From Argentina anserina (lineage: Eukaryota; Streptophyta; Magnoliopsida; Rosales; Rosaceae), in assembly GCF_933775445.1 (NCBI RefSeq), contig NC_065874.1:4297001-4361000 (forward strand): a stretch of DNA of 64,000 nucleotides, in the 5' to 3' direction. The notes beneath the pieces were generated by a model that did no database searches, was not told where the DNA came from, and saw only the letters and a program-made list of their open reading frames with translations. Positions within the stretch are counted from its first letter, which is position 1. Each line of letters begins with the position of its first letter. Below, in pieces: positions 12,871-27,977 of the stretch. The position numbers and the translations under genes are program-made.

Positions 12871-13409
12871 ACAACGATATTTTACACAGATCAAGCTACT
12901 TGCTAATATCTACATTTACGACTCTCTATCTTGTGACTTTTACATAAGTCTCACCATCAAAACAAGCCAGAAAAAGTCTTCATATTGGGGTATTGAAGTT
13001 GTCAATTTTTGGTTACATCCTAGGAACGTATAGGATCGTTTTAAATTTTGAAGTGTACCCTAGCGTCTTGATTTTTGAAGGCTGTTTCGATAATAATAAG
13101 CTTTCGATGTTCCTATGGTCGAATGTAACCCAGAGTTTTGAGGCATTGCCAAATTGCCCCAAGTCTACTCCATCCCATTCAAGCCTTTCAATATTAACCA
13201 TGTTAAGGTCCCATAGTAGAGATATCAACTGAACCACACGAATATATTTTTCAAGGTTGTTCGCTTTCATATTCATGTGGTTGCCAGTAATTTGACGCTA
13301 GAAACTCGAATTGTGGTCACAGACAAGAAATTTGATATTAGGACTTGGTAGACTAGTCTACTAGAGGGTGCCATGTGGACAGAGCACAACAAAATCAGAA
13401 TCCTCAAGA

Positions 13410-13476
13410 CCAATGAGGATGAAGTTTTAGATAGCCTAAGATAAGGAGCTTTGATCTCAATACCCCCCTATTAATA
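13410..13476 (+). promoter_or_regulatory. LHCB1 copy 2 promoter: CCAAT, I-box, TATA
   Basis: CCAATGAGG at 13410, CTAAGATAAGG at 13436-13446 (I-box GATAAG at 13440) and a TATA-like TATTAATA at 13469-13476, about 80 bp before the start codon. Order and CCAAT/I-box spacing match the facing copy. Confidence 0.7.
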
Positions 13477-13555
13477 ATTTACCAACCGGTCACCATTTTC
13501 ATCACTCTCAATTCCAACTATCTAAGCACATTAGCTCCTTTTCTCTCTATCACCA

Positions 13556-14347
13556 ATGGCTGCTTCCACAATGGCCCTCTCCTCCCCAACATTCGCTGGC
13601 AAGGCAGTTCAGCTTGCCCCGGCCGAGACCTTCGGAAGTGGAAGAATCTCCATGAGGAAAACCGTGTCCAAGTCAGTTTCCTCCGGAAGCCCATGGTACG
13701 GCCCAGACAGAGTCAAGTACTTGGGCCCATTCTCTGGTGAGCCCCCGAGCTACCTCACTGGTGAGTTCCCCGGTGACTACGGTTGGGATACTGCTGGGCT
13801 CTCAGCCGACCCTGAGACCTTCGCCAAGAACCGTGAGCTCGAAGTGATCCACTCCAGGTGGGCCATGCTCGGAGCCCTCGGGTGCGTCTTCCCCGAGCTC
13901 TTGGCCCGCAACGGTGTTAAGTTCGGCGAGGCCGTGTGGTTCAAGGCCGGATCCCAGATCTTCAGCGAGGGCGGGCTCGACTACTTGGGTAACCCTAGCT
14001 TGGTCCACGCACAAAGCATCTTGGCCATCTGGGCCACCCAAGTTGTCCTGATGGGCGCCGTTGAGGGATACAGAATTGCTGGAGGCCCACTTGGAGAAGT
14101 CGAGGACCCACTTTACCCAGGAGGTAGCTTTGACCCATTGGGCCTTGCAGATGACCCAGAGGCTTTTGCTGAGCTCAAGGTGAAAGAGCTCAAGAATGGT
14201 AGGTTGGCCATGTTCTCTATGTTCGGCTTCTTCGTTCAAGCCATTGTTACCGGAAAGGGACCAATAGAGAACCTTGCCGACCACCTTGCTGACCCAGTCA
14301 ACAACAATGCCTGGTCATACGCCACCAACTTTGTTCCCGGAAAGTGA
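13556..14347 (+). CDS. LHCB1: LHCII type I chlorophyll a/b-binding protein (copy 2)
   Basis: Intronless, 263 residues, starting [18 protein letters not shown]. Same layout as the minus-strand copy: transit peptide, WYGPDR trimerisation motif, three thylakoid helices with conserved Glu/Arg/His/Asn chlorophyll ligands ([24 protein letters not shown]) and the C-terminus [15 protein letters not shown]. The mature regions differ at only a few conservative positions (for example GSQIF versus GAQIF, GPIENL versus GPLENL). Divergent pairing plus near identity suggests a recent local inverted duplication or gene conversion. The short 5' leader (TATA about 80 bp upstream) fits high light-driven expression. 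Confidence 0.97.
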   Translation: MAASTMALSSPTFAGKAVQLAPAETFGSGRISMRKTVSKSVSSGSPWYGPDRVKYLGPFSGEPPSYLTGEFPGDYGWDTAGLSADPETFAKNRELEVIHSRWAMLGALGCVFPELLARNGVKFGEAVWFKAGSQIFSEGGLDYLGNPSLVHAQSILAIWATQVVLMGAVEGYRIAGGPLGEVEDPLYPGGSFDPLGLADDPEAFAELKVKELKNGRLAMFSMFGFFVQAIVTGKGPIENLADHLADPVNNNAWSYATNFVPGK

Positions 14348-16742
14348 ATGAGGCTTTAAGAGACTTGTTAGTGTCCTCATTTGAAGTTTGGGTGGGATTT
14401 GAGTGTGGGATCTGTTCATGTTGTAGATTGGTTTATGAACCACCCTAGTGTTTCGAGAATGTGAATTATTATTATATGGAAATCTAAATGGAGTAAACTT
14501 CTTATCTTTCTCTGTTGTTTCAATTATTGCCTTTACATTTATTTACCGTACTACCATAGCTTTTACTACAGTAACTATACTGGGCCGGGTTGTAATGGGT
14601 CTGGTTGCTCCTGCAATTTGTGTCCGGAGCTTTGCTTCTGTATTCTTCTCTTGAAACAGAAACATATCAGAGTCGAAAGAGAAAGAGAAAGAGAAAGAGG
14701 GAGATGTAGAGGTAGAGAAGAGAAAGAGGAGCAGCAATGGGTGGGCGCTTATGATAGAGGTACGATTTCCAGTCAGAAAACTGATGATAGAGAGAGAGAG
14801 AGAGTACGAAGCTGTAAGTTTTATTGTGTTTCTCTTTTGGTTGAAATGAACTTCGAACTTGTTTCGATTAGTTGTTTACTCCGATTGAGAGTGACTAGTT
14901 GTTTATTTCGATCGGTTGTTTTTCTTTTGATGTTTTCGGTATTTGTATATTATGACTTGCTTCGGTTTCACCTCCTCATGTTTGCTTGGGATGATAGTCT
15001 TTTTATGTGTACCAATTGAGTCAGGTTGATGTAGTGAGCTAAAACTAAGAAGTCATATTGGAATTTGGTCGTACGCTAAAAAGTTTGATGTACTGTCTAT
15101 GAGATCTGTAAGTTGTAGCTTTCAAGTTGAGCTTTGGTCAGATTGGTTTAAGATGCTGTTAAGGTGGAAGAAACTTACAGGAGAAAGTTTTATCTCAGTA
15201 ACTACTGAAAGAAAAAAAAAATACAAATAGCTTATAATTGCATTTTCAGGTAGCTCAAATAAATTTGAATAAGGATGGATCCATCTCTAAGAACTGTTGT
15301 GTCAGACTCCCTGTTTTATGATGTTATCTGCCATTGTACATAGCTCCTCCTCTGGCTCATTCTATGTGTTTCCAATATTCGAATCTCATTTTTATGATAT
15401 CACCAAATACAATAATTCAGTCACACAATGATAGTGAGACTTTCAGATCTTACTGTGTATATCAAGGACACTGACAAATTAGTAATCCTGGATTTTTATT
15501 TCCGTGATATTGGTGGTGTGGGCAATCTTCTATAACTCTATATGCAATTCTTGACTGGTGTTAAAGTGAAAACCTTGCTTCATGGAGAATTCAAATTGGT
15601 AATAAACGTTTTCATTTGTAAATGTCTCATATATGTATGACAATTGGCGTACTTGATAACTGATCAACTAATTGGATATTGGGTTATTTTGTTGTAAAAA
15701 TGATAGTTTAGTGACTCTTATCATTGATTAAAATGAATTAAGGAAAGCCTGTCTAGTGTAGGAAAGCAAAACTGAACTTTGTTAATTTGGACTGCAAGGT
15801 AGCCTTTATTGGTTTCCTGGTGATTTGATCTACATGGAGTGTCTTTCTTTCTCATTTCCTGGGTGATTGTCTTTTTTCTTTCTTTCTCTGATATGCGAAT
15901 GTACTATATTTTTAAATGAGGTTTACAGTAGTCCCGATAAGATTATTCTATAATCAGCAACTGAAATACTTAGGCTTAGTTCTTCTTACTCTGTTTCCAG
16001 CAGTTATGTAGTAGTGAAAGCAACTTAAATGGAAATTGTGTTCATACTTCCATTATGGTCATTTGAGAAAGCCCTCTAATGCCTTTCGTCTTTCGGTCTC
16101 TTTGAAGCTACTTTTTATCAACTAAAACATCACCGTTTCTTTTCTCCCCAATTCTTCTCTACTTAAATTTTACTTGAGTATTGACCAAAATTTTTTTTAC
16201 TTGAGTAACTGTTCTCCATTTACTGATCATTTTATCTGTCTTATTGTTGCAGTGGCTTATTATAGGATGATCAACTCTACAGGAGACTGGTGCCCAAAGT
16301 TAATAAAAACGCTACCATGTTAATGGAAACAGTTGCAGCATGTTGTCAAATCGGTGCGGATGGTTCAGGTTGTATTTCATTTTTGAGCGAGCTTAATGAA
16401 AGATTGCATAACTATCAGTTCCTTACCAGGTGCACTAATTTCTTATGGTCTTCTATAGTATATACTGAACCTGTTCGTCAAGATTACGTCCTGAAAATTT
16501 GAATCAATTTTTTTTTGTTGCTACAGAATATGGCATGGTAAAAAATGATCCAGTGTGTGCTATTTGATCTTCACCGGGAGTTGGATATATTCATCAGTTC
16601 AACTCAATCGATGTCTGCCATTCTTTATTTAAGTTATCTGTCATCCTTTACTTTTAAGTGAGGACAAGACATGATGAAATAGATTTGCATTCCATTCCAG
16701 TTGTTTAAAGAACAATATAGAGACTGATGCCCCCTCCCAGTA
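14348..16742. other. spacer, possibly largely a Helitron body
   Basis: It starts with the LHCB1 3' UTR (to about 14470), then a GAGAAA-rich purine tract (about 14665-14805), then AT-rich DNA. An exon-like island at about 16251-16430, with a good acceptor before it and a gt after it, reads TVAACCQIGADGSGC in one frame, but I cannot assign it. Since a Helitron-like 3' terminus lies at 16743-16772, some or all of this spacer may be Helitron, with the island as a captured exon. I could not find the 5' TC end. Confidence 0.35.
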
Positions 16743-16772
16743 CCCGCAGCAAAGCGCGGGCCACCTAACTAG
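16743..16772 (+). mobile_element. Helitron-like 3' terminus
   Basis: A GC-rich hairpin (stem CCCGC at 16743-16747 pairing with GCGGG at 16756-16760) is followed 8 bases later by CTAG (16769-16772) and then T. This is the standard Helitron 3' signature of a short hairpin 10-12 bases before CTRR, inserted before T. The left end was not identified. Confidence 0.6.
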
Positions 16773-16781
16773 TAATCAAAC

Positions 16782-17573
16782 ATGGGAGAAAGAAGACATC
16801 TGCACTTCAATTTCTTCTCTTCCCTGAAACAGGTTCATCAATTTCTTTGTTACCCAGATTAAAGTCTTTGTTTTTTTGTAGATTTGGTGTTGAATTTGGT
16901 TCTGTTTTCTTGGGTTTTGATTGGATAGGTTGAGAAAAGATTGAAATTAGAGAACTCATCTGAGCAATTTACTTCATCACAATCAAAATTGGTAGAAGGC
17001 CAGAAGTTGTTTACAGAATCACTAGGCTCACCCATCTACCTCGATTTGGATCACTCCAACAAGAGCAGTACACTCCAAGACAGTAGTGAAGCCCCTGAAG
17101 CATTTCTCTCATGCTCTCCACAGTTCATGCAAACTCAAGAGAAACCAACTCAGCCAAGTTCCCCCAAAACTACCAGTGACAGTGAAGTTGAAGCTGTGGA
17201 CGATATTGAAGAGTTGATCCAGCTCTTGGGTTTGTCTAGCTGTCAAGAAGGAGATGAAGAAAAGGCTGGTTTGAACTTGAAGTGTGGAGGGAGTGAAAGT
17301 GGGGGAAATTCTTGTCATTGTGAAGGCAGGTTTTATGAGAAGATTGTTGGGGTGAAGGGACCAAAGTATCAGAGAGAAGTGGAGAGGTTAAAGGGTTGGA
17401 TTAACTACTTCTTGATTGGTGATGGGGATGGAAAGATTGAGCCTTTCAGGTTGACACATTTGCTTTTGAGTAAAGCTGCTTTTGTTTCTGAGGGTGCTGA
17501 TCATGGTTTTGGAGGGTTAGACTTCCCTTCTACGATTACAGATTTTCTGCGCAATGACCCTCCAACAGAGTAA
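16782..17573 (+). CDS. plant protein of unknown function
   Basis: Two exons, 16782-16832 and 16929-17573, in phase 0, give 231 residues. The N-terminus MGERRHLHFNFFSSLKQ splices to VEKRLKLEN, making an amphipathic basic helix. The middle is Ser/Thr/Glu-rich and low complexity. An acidic patch (EVEAVDDIEELIQLLGLSS, about residues 100-120) precedes a conserved-looking C-terminal block: Cys/Gly-rich SGGNSCHCEGRFYEKIVGVKGPK, then KGWINYFL, EPFRLTHLLLSKAAF and GLDFPSTITDFL. I do not recognise a named domain; it resembles small plant-specific proteins lacking a known role. The 96-bp intron has gt/ag ends. The start codon lies only 10 bp downstream of a Helitron-like terminus, so promoter and leader may be transposon-derived. 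It is convergent with FLS2. Confidence 0.75.
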
Positions 17574-18057
17574 TATGGCACAATGTACTCATTGTTAGAA
17601 GATGATGCTTCATAGTTTCATATATCAGCTTGATGTAAGGTAAGGGTGTTGAGAAAATATATTAGCAGAGTTTCTTTGCAGAAAAGTTCTAAATCCTTTT
17701 TCCAGCAATAGTATGATTGTTTCCATCATATATTACATTTAACGTTATTGCGAGCAGGAGGAAAGCAGTAAGATCATATGCAATATTTTCCTTTTTATCT
17801 TTTATGCTTTGATTTATTCAAAAAGCTTCGTTGTTCTGCAAGTAACCTCTGGACTTATGTTAAGATCAGGATTTGACTTACAAAAGCATGAATTAATTTT
17901 CTTGTATGATCAAGGATTATCATTTCACAAAAAAATCAACATTGTTATATGATGAGCACTGTTCCGTTTCTGATACAAGTCATACAACTTTGCAACTTCA
18001 ATTCAATCTGTTCAATATTCATAATGCTAAGAAATACTTTTGAACTTGTTTCTTAAA
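17574..18057. other. convergent 3' UTR spacer
   Basis: AT-rich sequence between two convergent genes, containing their 3' UTRs. Nothing else is visible. Confidence 0.5.
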
Positions 18058-22959
<4,902 letters not shown>

Positions 22960-24297
22960 ATGGCTCAACCAGTCGGTGCTTCATCCTCATCTCTTTCCAT
23001 TCTCTTCATTTTGTTCTTGTTCATCCTCTTCCCTGGTAAAATAGCTCAATCTTTCTCTAACAATTTTCAGTTGCACATTCGTTAAGTGCTTAGAATTTCC
23101 TCCATTGCCTTTTGCATTCTACTGAATTTTTTTTTGCTAGTGTGAATACTTTAAACTTATTTGTTACTGTACAAATTAAAGTTGATCGAACATCTAATCT
23201 GATCAATTACTGTACAATTTTTTTTATCCCCATTACTGTACAATTTTTTTCTAACTTGGGCAGGAGGGGCCTGTGAAGCTTGTTAATGGGGATGAAAATA
23301 AGACCTGGTGTGTTTCTAAGCCATCAACAACTGATTCAGAGCTCTCTGCAAACATTCAGTTGTTAGGATTGCGGCTCAAAACTAATTCCTAGTATGTTTT
23401 GGATTTGTTACTTCTGAATGATTTTGGTAAGCTATTCTAATGTATCTAAGATTCTTAAAATTTTCCTTAGAAGTGAAGGTTTATGATTCATGTTATGAAT
23501 CCTAATCCTATTATAAGTTTATTCACAAATGTGTCATGACATTAGAGAGATGGTTTTAAGTGTGGTTGACGAGACGTGGGCGAGGCGATCATCCCAAGAG
23601 ATTGTATCTCTTGGTTTAGAGAGCAGAGATGTCAAGGGTGAGTATAGCATTTAGAGGAATTCTATGAGTATGATCTGTTGTGGATCAATTGAGAGTTCAG
23701 ATATCTAGAGATTTACAAACTTTGAGAGTTTGGGTGATTTAGAGAATTCTCTACTATGAGAATTTAAGTTATGAGAAAAGAAATTATTTAAAAGTGTGGA
23801 AGAACCGAATTGTTCTTCAGTTGTAATCTTCTTCTTGTTTAGTAGATCCACCATCACCATCACCGGAGGACGTAGGTCAACTATTTTGACCGAACTTGTT
23901 AATTCTTGTGTTCGCTTGTATTGTTATTGGTTATTGTCTTAAATCAGTTTCGGTCTTGGGCTAGAGAGTTCGGATGATGACCCGAATTTCCTATCATCAG
24001 TTTGCCTGCAACCAATTGAAAGATTGCAAGGTGATTCAAGAAAGAGGCTCATGCTATAACCCCTACTCTCTGATCAACCATGCCTCAGTGGTGATGAATC
24101 TTTATTATAAAGCGGTAGGCCATAACAGTTGGAATTGTGACTTCAGTGGATCTGCTCTCATTTCTCAGACTGATCCAAGTAATGAATAGAATATATCAAT
24201 GTTAACTTTGATTTACATTACATATATGCATTCTGGTCTTATGATGATAAAGTTAGAGTTCGGAATTGAAGGTTATGGTAGCTGCAAGTATGCATAG
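22960..24297 (+). pseudogene. X8 (CBM43) callose-binding protein gene, disrupted
   Basis: Exon 1 (22960-23035) encodes a signal peptide (MAQPVGASSSSLSILF, then hydrophobic), as in the intact neighbour. The following exon carries the start of an X8 domain (TWCVSKPSTTDSELSANIQ) and, after a solo LTR, its remainder (FACNQLKDCKVIQERGSCYN through SALISQTDPS to 24178). The last exon (24272-24297) adds YGSCKYA and a stop. The four visible half-cystines and NxxLYYKA helix mark X8, a plant module that binds beta-1,3-glucan (callose). Two lesions: the 636-bp LTR at 23361-23996, and the reading phase of the exon 1 donor, which leads to an early stop in the next exon. The first could in principle be tolerated as an intron; both together make loss of function likely. 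Confidence 0.8.
23361..23996. mobile_element. solo LTR, probably Ty1/copia, TSD TCAGT
   Basis: Begins TGTTAGGATT and ends CCTATCA, the TG...CA ends of an LTR, and is flanked by a perfect 5-bp duplication TCAGT (23356-23360 and 23997-24001). Removing it rejoins the X8 codons N-I-Q-F-A-C exactly. The right part has a 'GATCCACC...GGAGGACGTAGGTCA' block common in plant copia LTRs. No gag-pol interior and no second LTR, so it is a recombination product. Confidence 0.85.
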
Positions 24298-25735
24298 CAG
24301 GTGCCCAAGTTTTCTCAATTTCAATTGCCTAGAATAATAAGAGAAGTCCCTTGTTCTCTTATTTGGTTCTGTTCTGTAGGATTCTTAGTAGTATTGTGAA
24401 CTTTTCATTTGGGTGTACTGGTTCAGGTTGGTATTTCAACCAAGTGATTCCATAGCTAGACCGTGAAGTGTTCTTTAATTTATAACTACGGAAATACTAG
24501 TACTTCACCCTGAAGTAGCATCTTCTTGACTATCTATTTGTGTTGATCATATCAGCATTTACATTCAACATTAGAAAATCAAAGACATGAGCAGTACAAG
24601 CTAGCAAAGTAGCACCAACTGAACTTGTTAATATCTAACTACACTTGTCAAGTTGTCATCATTGTTTGAGGCTCAAAAATCTTAGGGTAAAGTTAAGTAC
24701 CACTCTACAAGTTATGCTCGAGGTCAAGGAAATGACGAAAGTTATTGTTCTAGTGTTCTTATTCCATATTTGCAGTGGATGCCAGAAAGCCTCGAAATTA
24801 ATCCTTAAAAGAAACTATCTGCAATCAATCTCATATTTTAGGGAAAAAAATCAACTCAACTGAAATGAAAGGAAGTGGACAAAAAGAGCTGTTATAAAGA
24901 ACACAGGGCATGAAGATGGTCTTATGAGCTGAAACTCTAACACCAAAATCTACTAAATAAAAAGCACCACACATCACCACCTAGTACAGTAGTATTAATT
25001 AGGATGACTGCGGTTACATAATCTTGTGGTGTCTCCAGGTCAGTTTCTTGCCGTTATGCATAGACTAATTTAGATTGATGCATGTAGCCCATATGTCTCA
25101 ACCAACTGATACTGAACACTGCCGATTGTCCTTATTTTACATATAATATAGCTTAACAAATAGATTTTCACACAAAAGGGTATCATCTCTACTTGAATTC
25201 TCATTTTCTTTAAAAGCAACCTGTGTCTGAGCTTGTTCAATCTGCAATTTAAAGTCTGCATTTAAGCATTGTGCTCATGGCTAAAGTGAAATGCTCTTTC
25301 TCTATCCTCAAACTATTCCTTTTGCAGGTTCTGTTTTTCGACAGAGGTATCATTTTCTTGTTTATAAGTTGCGTTCTTAGTTCTAATGATCTTCCCAGAC
25401 GAATATTATGACTGACACAGATTGCCACCCTAATTTTGAGACTAAAAATTTACTTTAATTTGCTTAATGAATTAGAAAACTTGAACTTCCTTTATACTGA
25501 CTCAATATTTGCTCAGATTCTCTTCATAAATGAAAGCTTTTCTTTCTCAGAAAAAAATATTGCTGAAGACAACCTTTCTTTTGGTAATTCCAAATCATTT
25601 TTAATCTGGTTTTTATTGCAAAATATCCTTTACAAATGTTCAGGTCATAAATTTTTCCACACTACTGCTATATATACAATGTCTTCGTCTTGATGCATGA
25701 ATTCCACCATAAGATTTGGTAACTTGACAACAGCA
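24298..25735. other. intergenic within X8 cluster
   Basis: AT-rich, no supported gene. Open frames at 24645, 25070 and 25436 look random. It contains the 5' flank of the intact X8 gene. Confidence 0.45.
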
Positions 25736-27043
25736 ATGGCTAAGTGCTCTATTCTTCCTATCCTGGTTTTGTTGTTTTTCTCAGGTACACCTTTGATTTT
25801 AAGCCACAAAATTTTCAATTTCCTTTTGTCCTTGTTGATTGGTTTTCTTATCTCTCTCAAAATCTGAAAATTATAAATTCTGCAAGAGAGTTTTCTATTG
25901 TGCTGATCTGATTTTGCCAAAAAGCCTTATTTTCAGACTGCTTGATTACTTGGTTTTACTATTGCCAATAATTTTACAGGACCAAGGGGAGCTAGCGCAG
26001 TGGAATATATGAAGGTAATGGCAGACCTATGAACTCAGAAGGAAAAAATGCATAATTTGTTATCTAACCCTTTGTCCTTTCATGTATATTGTTGTAGACG
26101 TGGTGCATTGCTAAGCCTTCAACGAGTAAAGAAACACTGCAGAACAATGCACAATATGCCTGCAATAACATAAATGCAATGGATTGCACGGCAATCCAAG
26201 AAGGAGGTCCCTGCTCAGAACCTAATGATCTTTCGCTTTACGCTTCATTTGCCATGAACGCTTATTACCAGGCCAAGGGGAGGCACTACTGGAACTGTGA
26301 CTTTGGCAACTCTGGTCTCATTTCCTTGACAGATCCAAGTATGTAAAAAAAATCTATATTGTGCTTTCAAAAAATTACAGTTAGGTTCATTAATTAGTTC
26401 CGTTTTAATAATAATTCTGAACATCTTTGTATTTTGTGCTTTTCAGGTTATGGAAGTTGCACCTATGAAGGTGAGTGATCATATACTTGAACTGAATATA
26501 GCTGAGAAATGATATTCACTACTGGAAACCTAAAGTCTTCTCATCCATTTTCCTTTGAAATTTTTGTAGGGGGAGAGGCAGCGGTGGATGACTCAAATTC
26601 GGTAAGTTGAAGTTGCTCCACCAAGTATGTCATCAAAACAATGGTACTCAAGTTATTCAAATATTGACACTTCTGTGTTTATTTTTGTTGCTGCAGGGCA
26701 AGTGGTGTGTAGCAAGCCCTACAGCAAGTGATGATCAGCTACAAGCGAACATTGATTTTGCTTGTGGAAAGGTAGATTGTAGCATTATAAGGTCTGGTGG
26801 TGCCTGTTTCGAGCCCAACACTATCCAGAACCGCGCCTCAGCTGCCATGAATCTTTACTATCAGCAAACGTATCAGGCGGATACGAGTTGTGATTTCAAT
26901 GGCAGTGGCAATATTGTCAGAACCGATCCAAGTAAGCACTTTCAGAAGTGAAAAATATTGTGTAGTATTATGCGCGTACACGATCTAACTTGTTTGTATT
27001 TTCTTGTACAGGTTATGATGATTGCAAATTCAAGTGTAACTGA
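25736..27043 (+). CDS. secreted protein with two X8 (CBM43) domains
   Basis: Seven exons: 25736-25784, 25980-26014, 26098-26338, 26447-26470, 26570-26601, 26697-26931, 27012-27043; all phases agree, about 215 residues. A signal peptide (MAKCSILPILVLLFFS) is followed by two X8 domains. The first runs TWCIAKPSTSKETLQNNAQY ... CTAIQEGGPC ... CDFGNSGLISLTDPSYGSC, the second KWCVASPTASDDQLQANIDF ... CSIIRSGGACF ... CDFNGSGNIVRTDPSYDDCK. Each has the WC, C, C, CDF and C cysteines that form the X8 disulphides. The 24-nt exon (26447-26470) joins the domains. X8 proteins bind beta-1,3-glucan in the apoplast, often at plasmodesmata. There is no clear GPI signal, unlike classical PDCB proteins, so it is probably secreted and soluble. 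Middle member of a three-gene tandem cluster, and the only intact one. Confidence 0.88.
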
Positions 27044-27888
27044 GGCAAGATGAAGTGACTACTCTTGTTGCAGGATTCAAGCAAAACAGGCTTGATTTTA
27101 TTGTGCCATTTTTTTAAGCAAATTAAAAGTAATGAGAACTTAACAATAAGGGCTTTATTTACCCTCATATTTTGTTTAACAATGAGTGAAATGGAAGATC
27201 TTTATACTCTGCTTCACCTATGTATCCTTCACATAAGTTCTTCTATAATGATAACCAAAACAGGTTGAATTGTAGCTTGAATTTGTTTTTCTAAAACTAA
27301 ATTGTTATCTCATAGCATCAAAAAATATATATGTGTTTCTACGCTTTTTCAGAACCCACTCTAAAAATTTCTCCTAAAAAGTAAAAACTAATCTTGCCAT
27401 CAAATCTCTAATTCCCTTCCTAAACTATGGATTATAGCTCGTTGTATGCCAAAATCAGACCTTCCACCCCAAACTTACGATTTTTTAAGGCAATTTTGGG
27501 ACTAACGGACCTCAATCTCTTTTTTACTATTTTCCAATGTAAAAACAAATGATTCATTAATCCCTAAGAAAAATTTATCTAAAAAGAAAAAAGAAAAACC
27601 CGAGAAAATCATAAATTCTCGACTTAACAGCTCCGGCAATAGTGAGCTAAGACTTCAGACCTTGAGTGCGTCCCGTCTCCCAGACTTGAGAGACTCTCCA
27701 ACCTTAATATCCCAGGCCTCGAATCACGCCGTGAAATTCCTCCGTCTCTTACGTCAGCATGGCTGCTCCTCCGGTCCTCCCCACTCCCGGCTTCTTATAT
27801 ACCTCCCCTCCCCCTTCACTCAAAGACATCATCTTCTTTCATCTTCGTGTTCCAACTCCAACTCCAACTCCAACAACGCCAACCTGCG
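27044..27888. other. intergenic within X8 cluster
   Basis: 3' UTR of the intact X8 gene, then AT-rich spacer and the leader of the third X8 copy. No gene supported. Confidence 0.5.
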
Positions 27889-27933
27889 ATGGCAGTTGCT
27901 CTTGTCTTTTCCACTCTTGCTGCTGTCGTCGCC

Positions 27934-27977
<44 letters not shown>

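Larger units (their letters stand above)
11580..13555. other. intergenic between divergent LHCB1 copies
   Basis: A bidirectional promoter region with one promoter module at each end. The middle is AT-rich and includes a microsatellite near 12850. An 87-codon minus-strand frame at 13013-13276 is not recognisable. The sequence within 250 bp of each start is similar between the copies, but the middle does not look like an obvious inverted duplication by eye. Confidence 0.5.

Noticed and set aside
13013..13276. 87-codon minus-strand frame with protein-like composition (ERLEWDGVDLG)
   Set aside because: No family recognised, no promoter or splice partners seen; may be a fragment of a decayed gene but cannot be supported.
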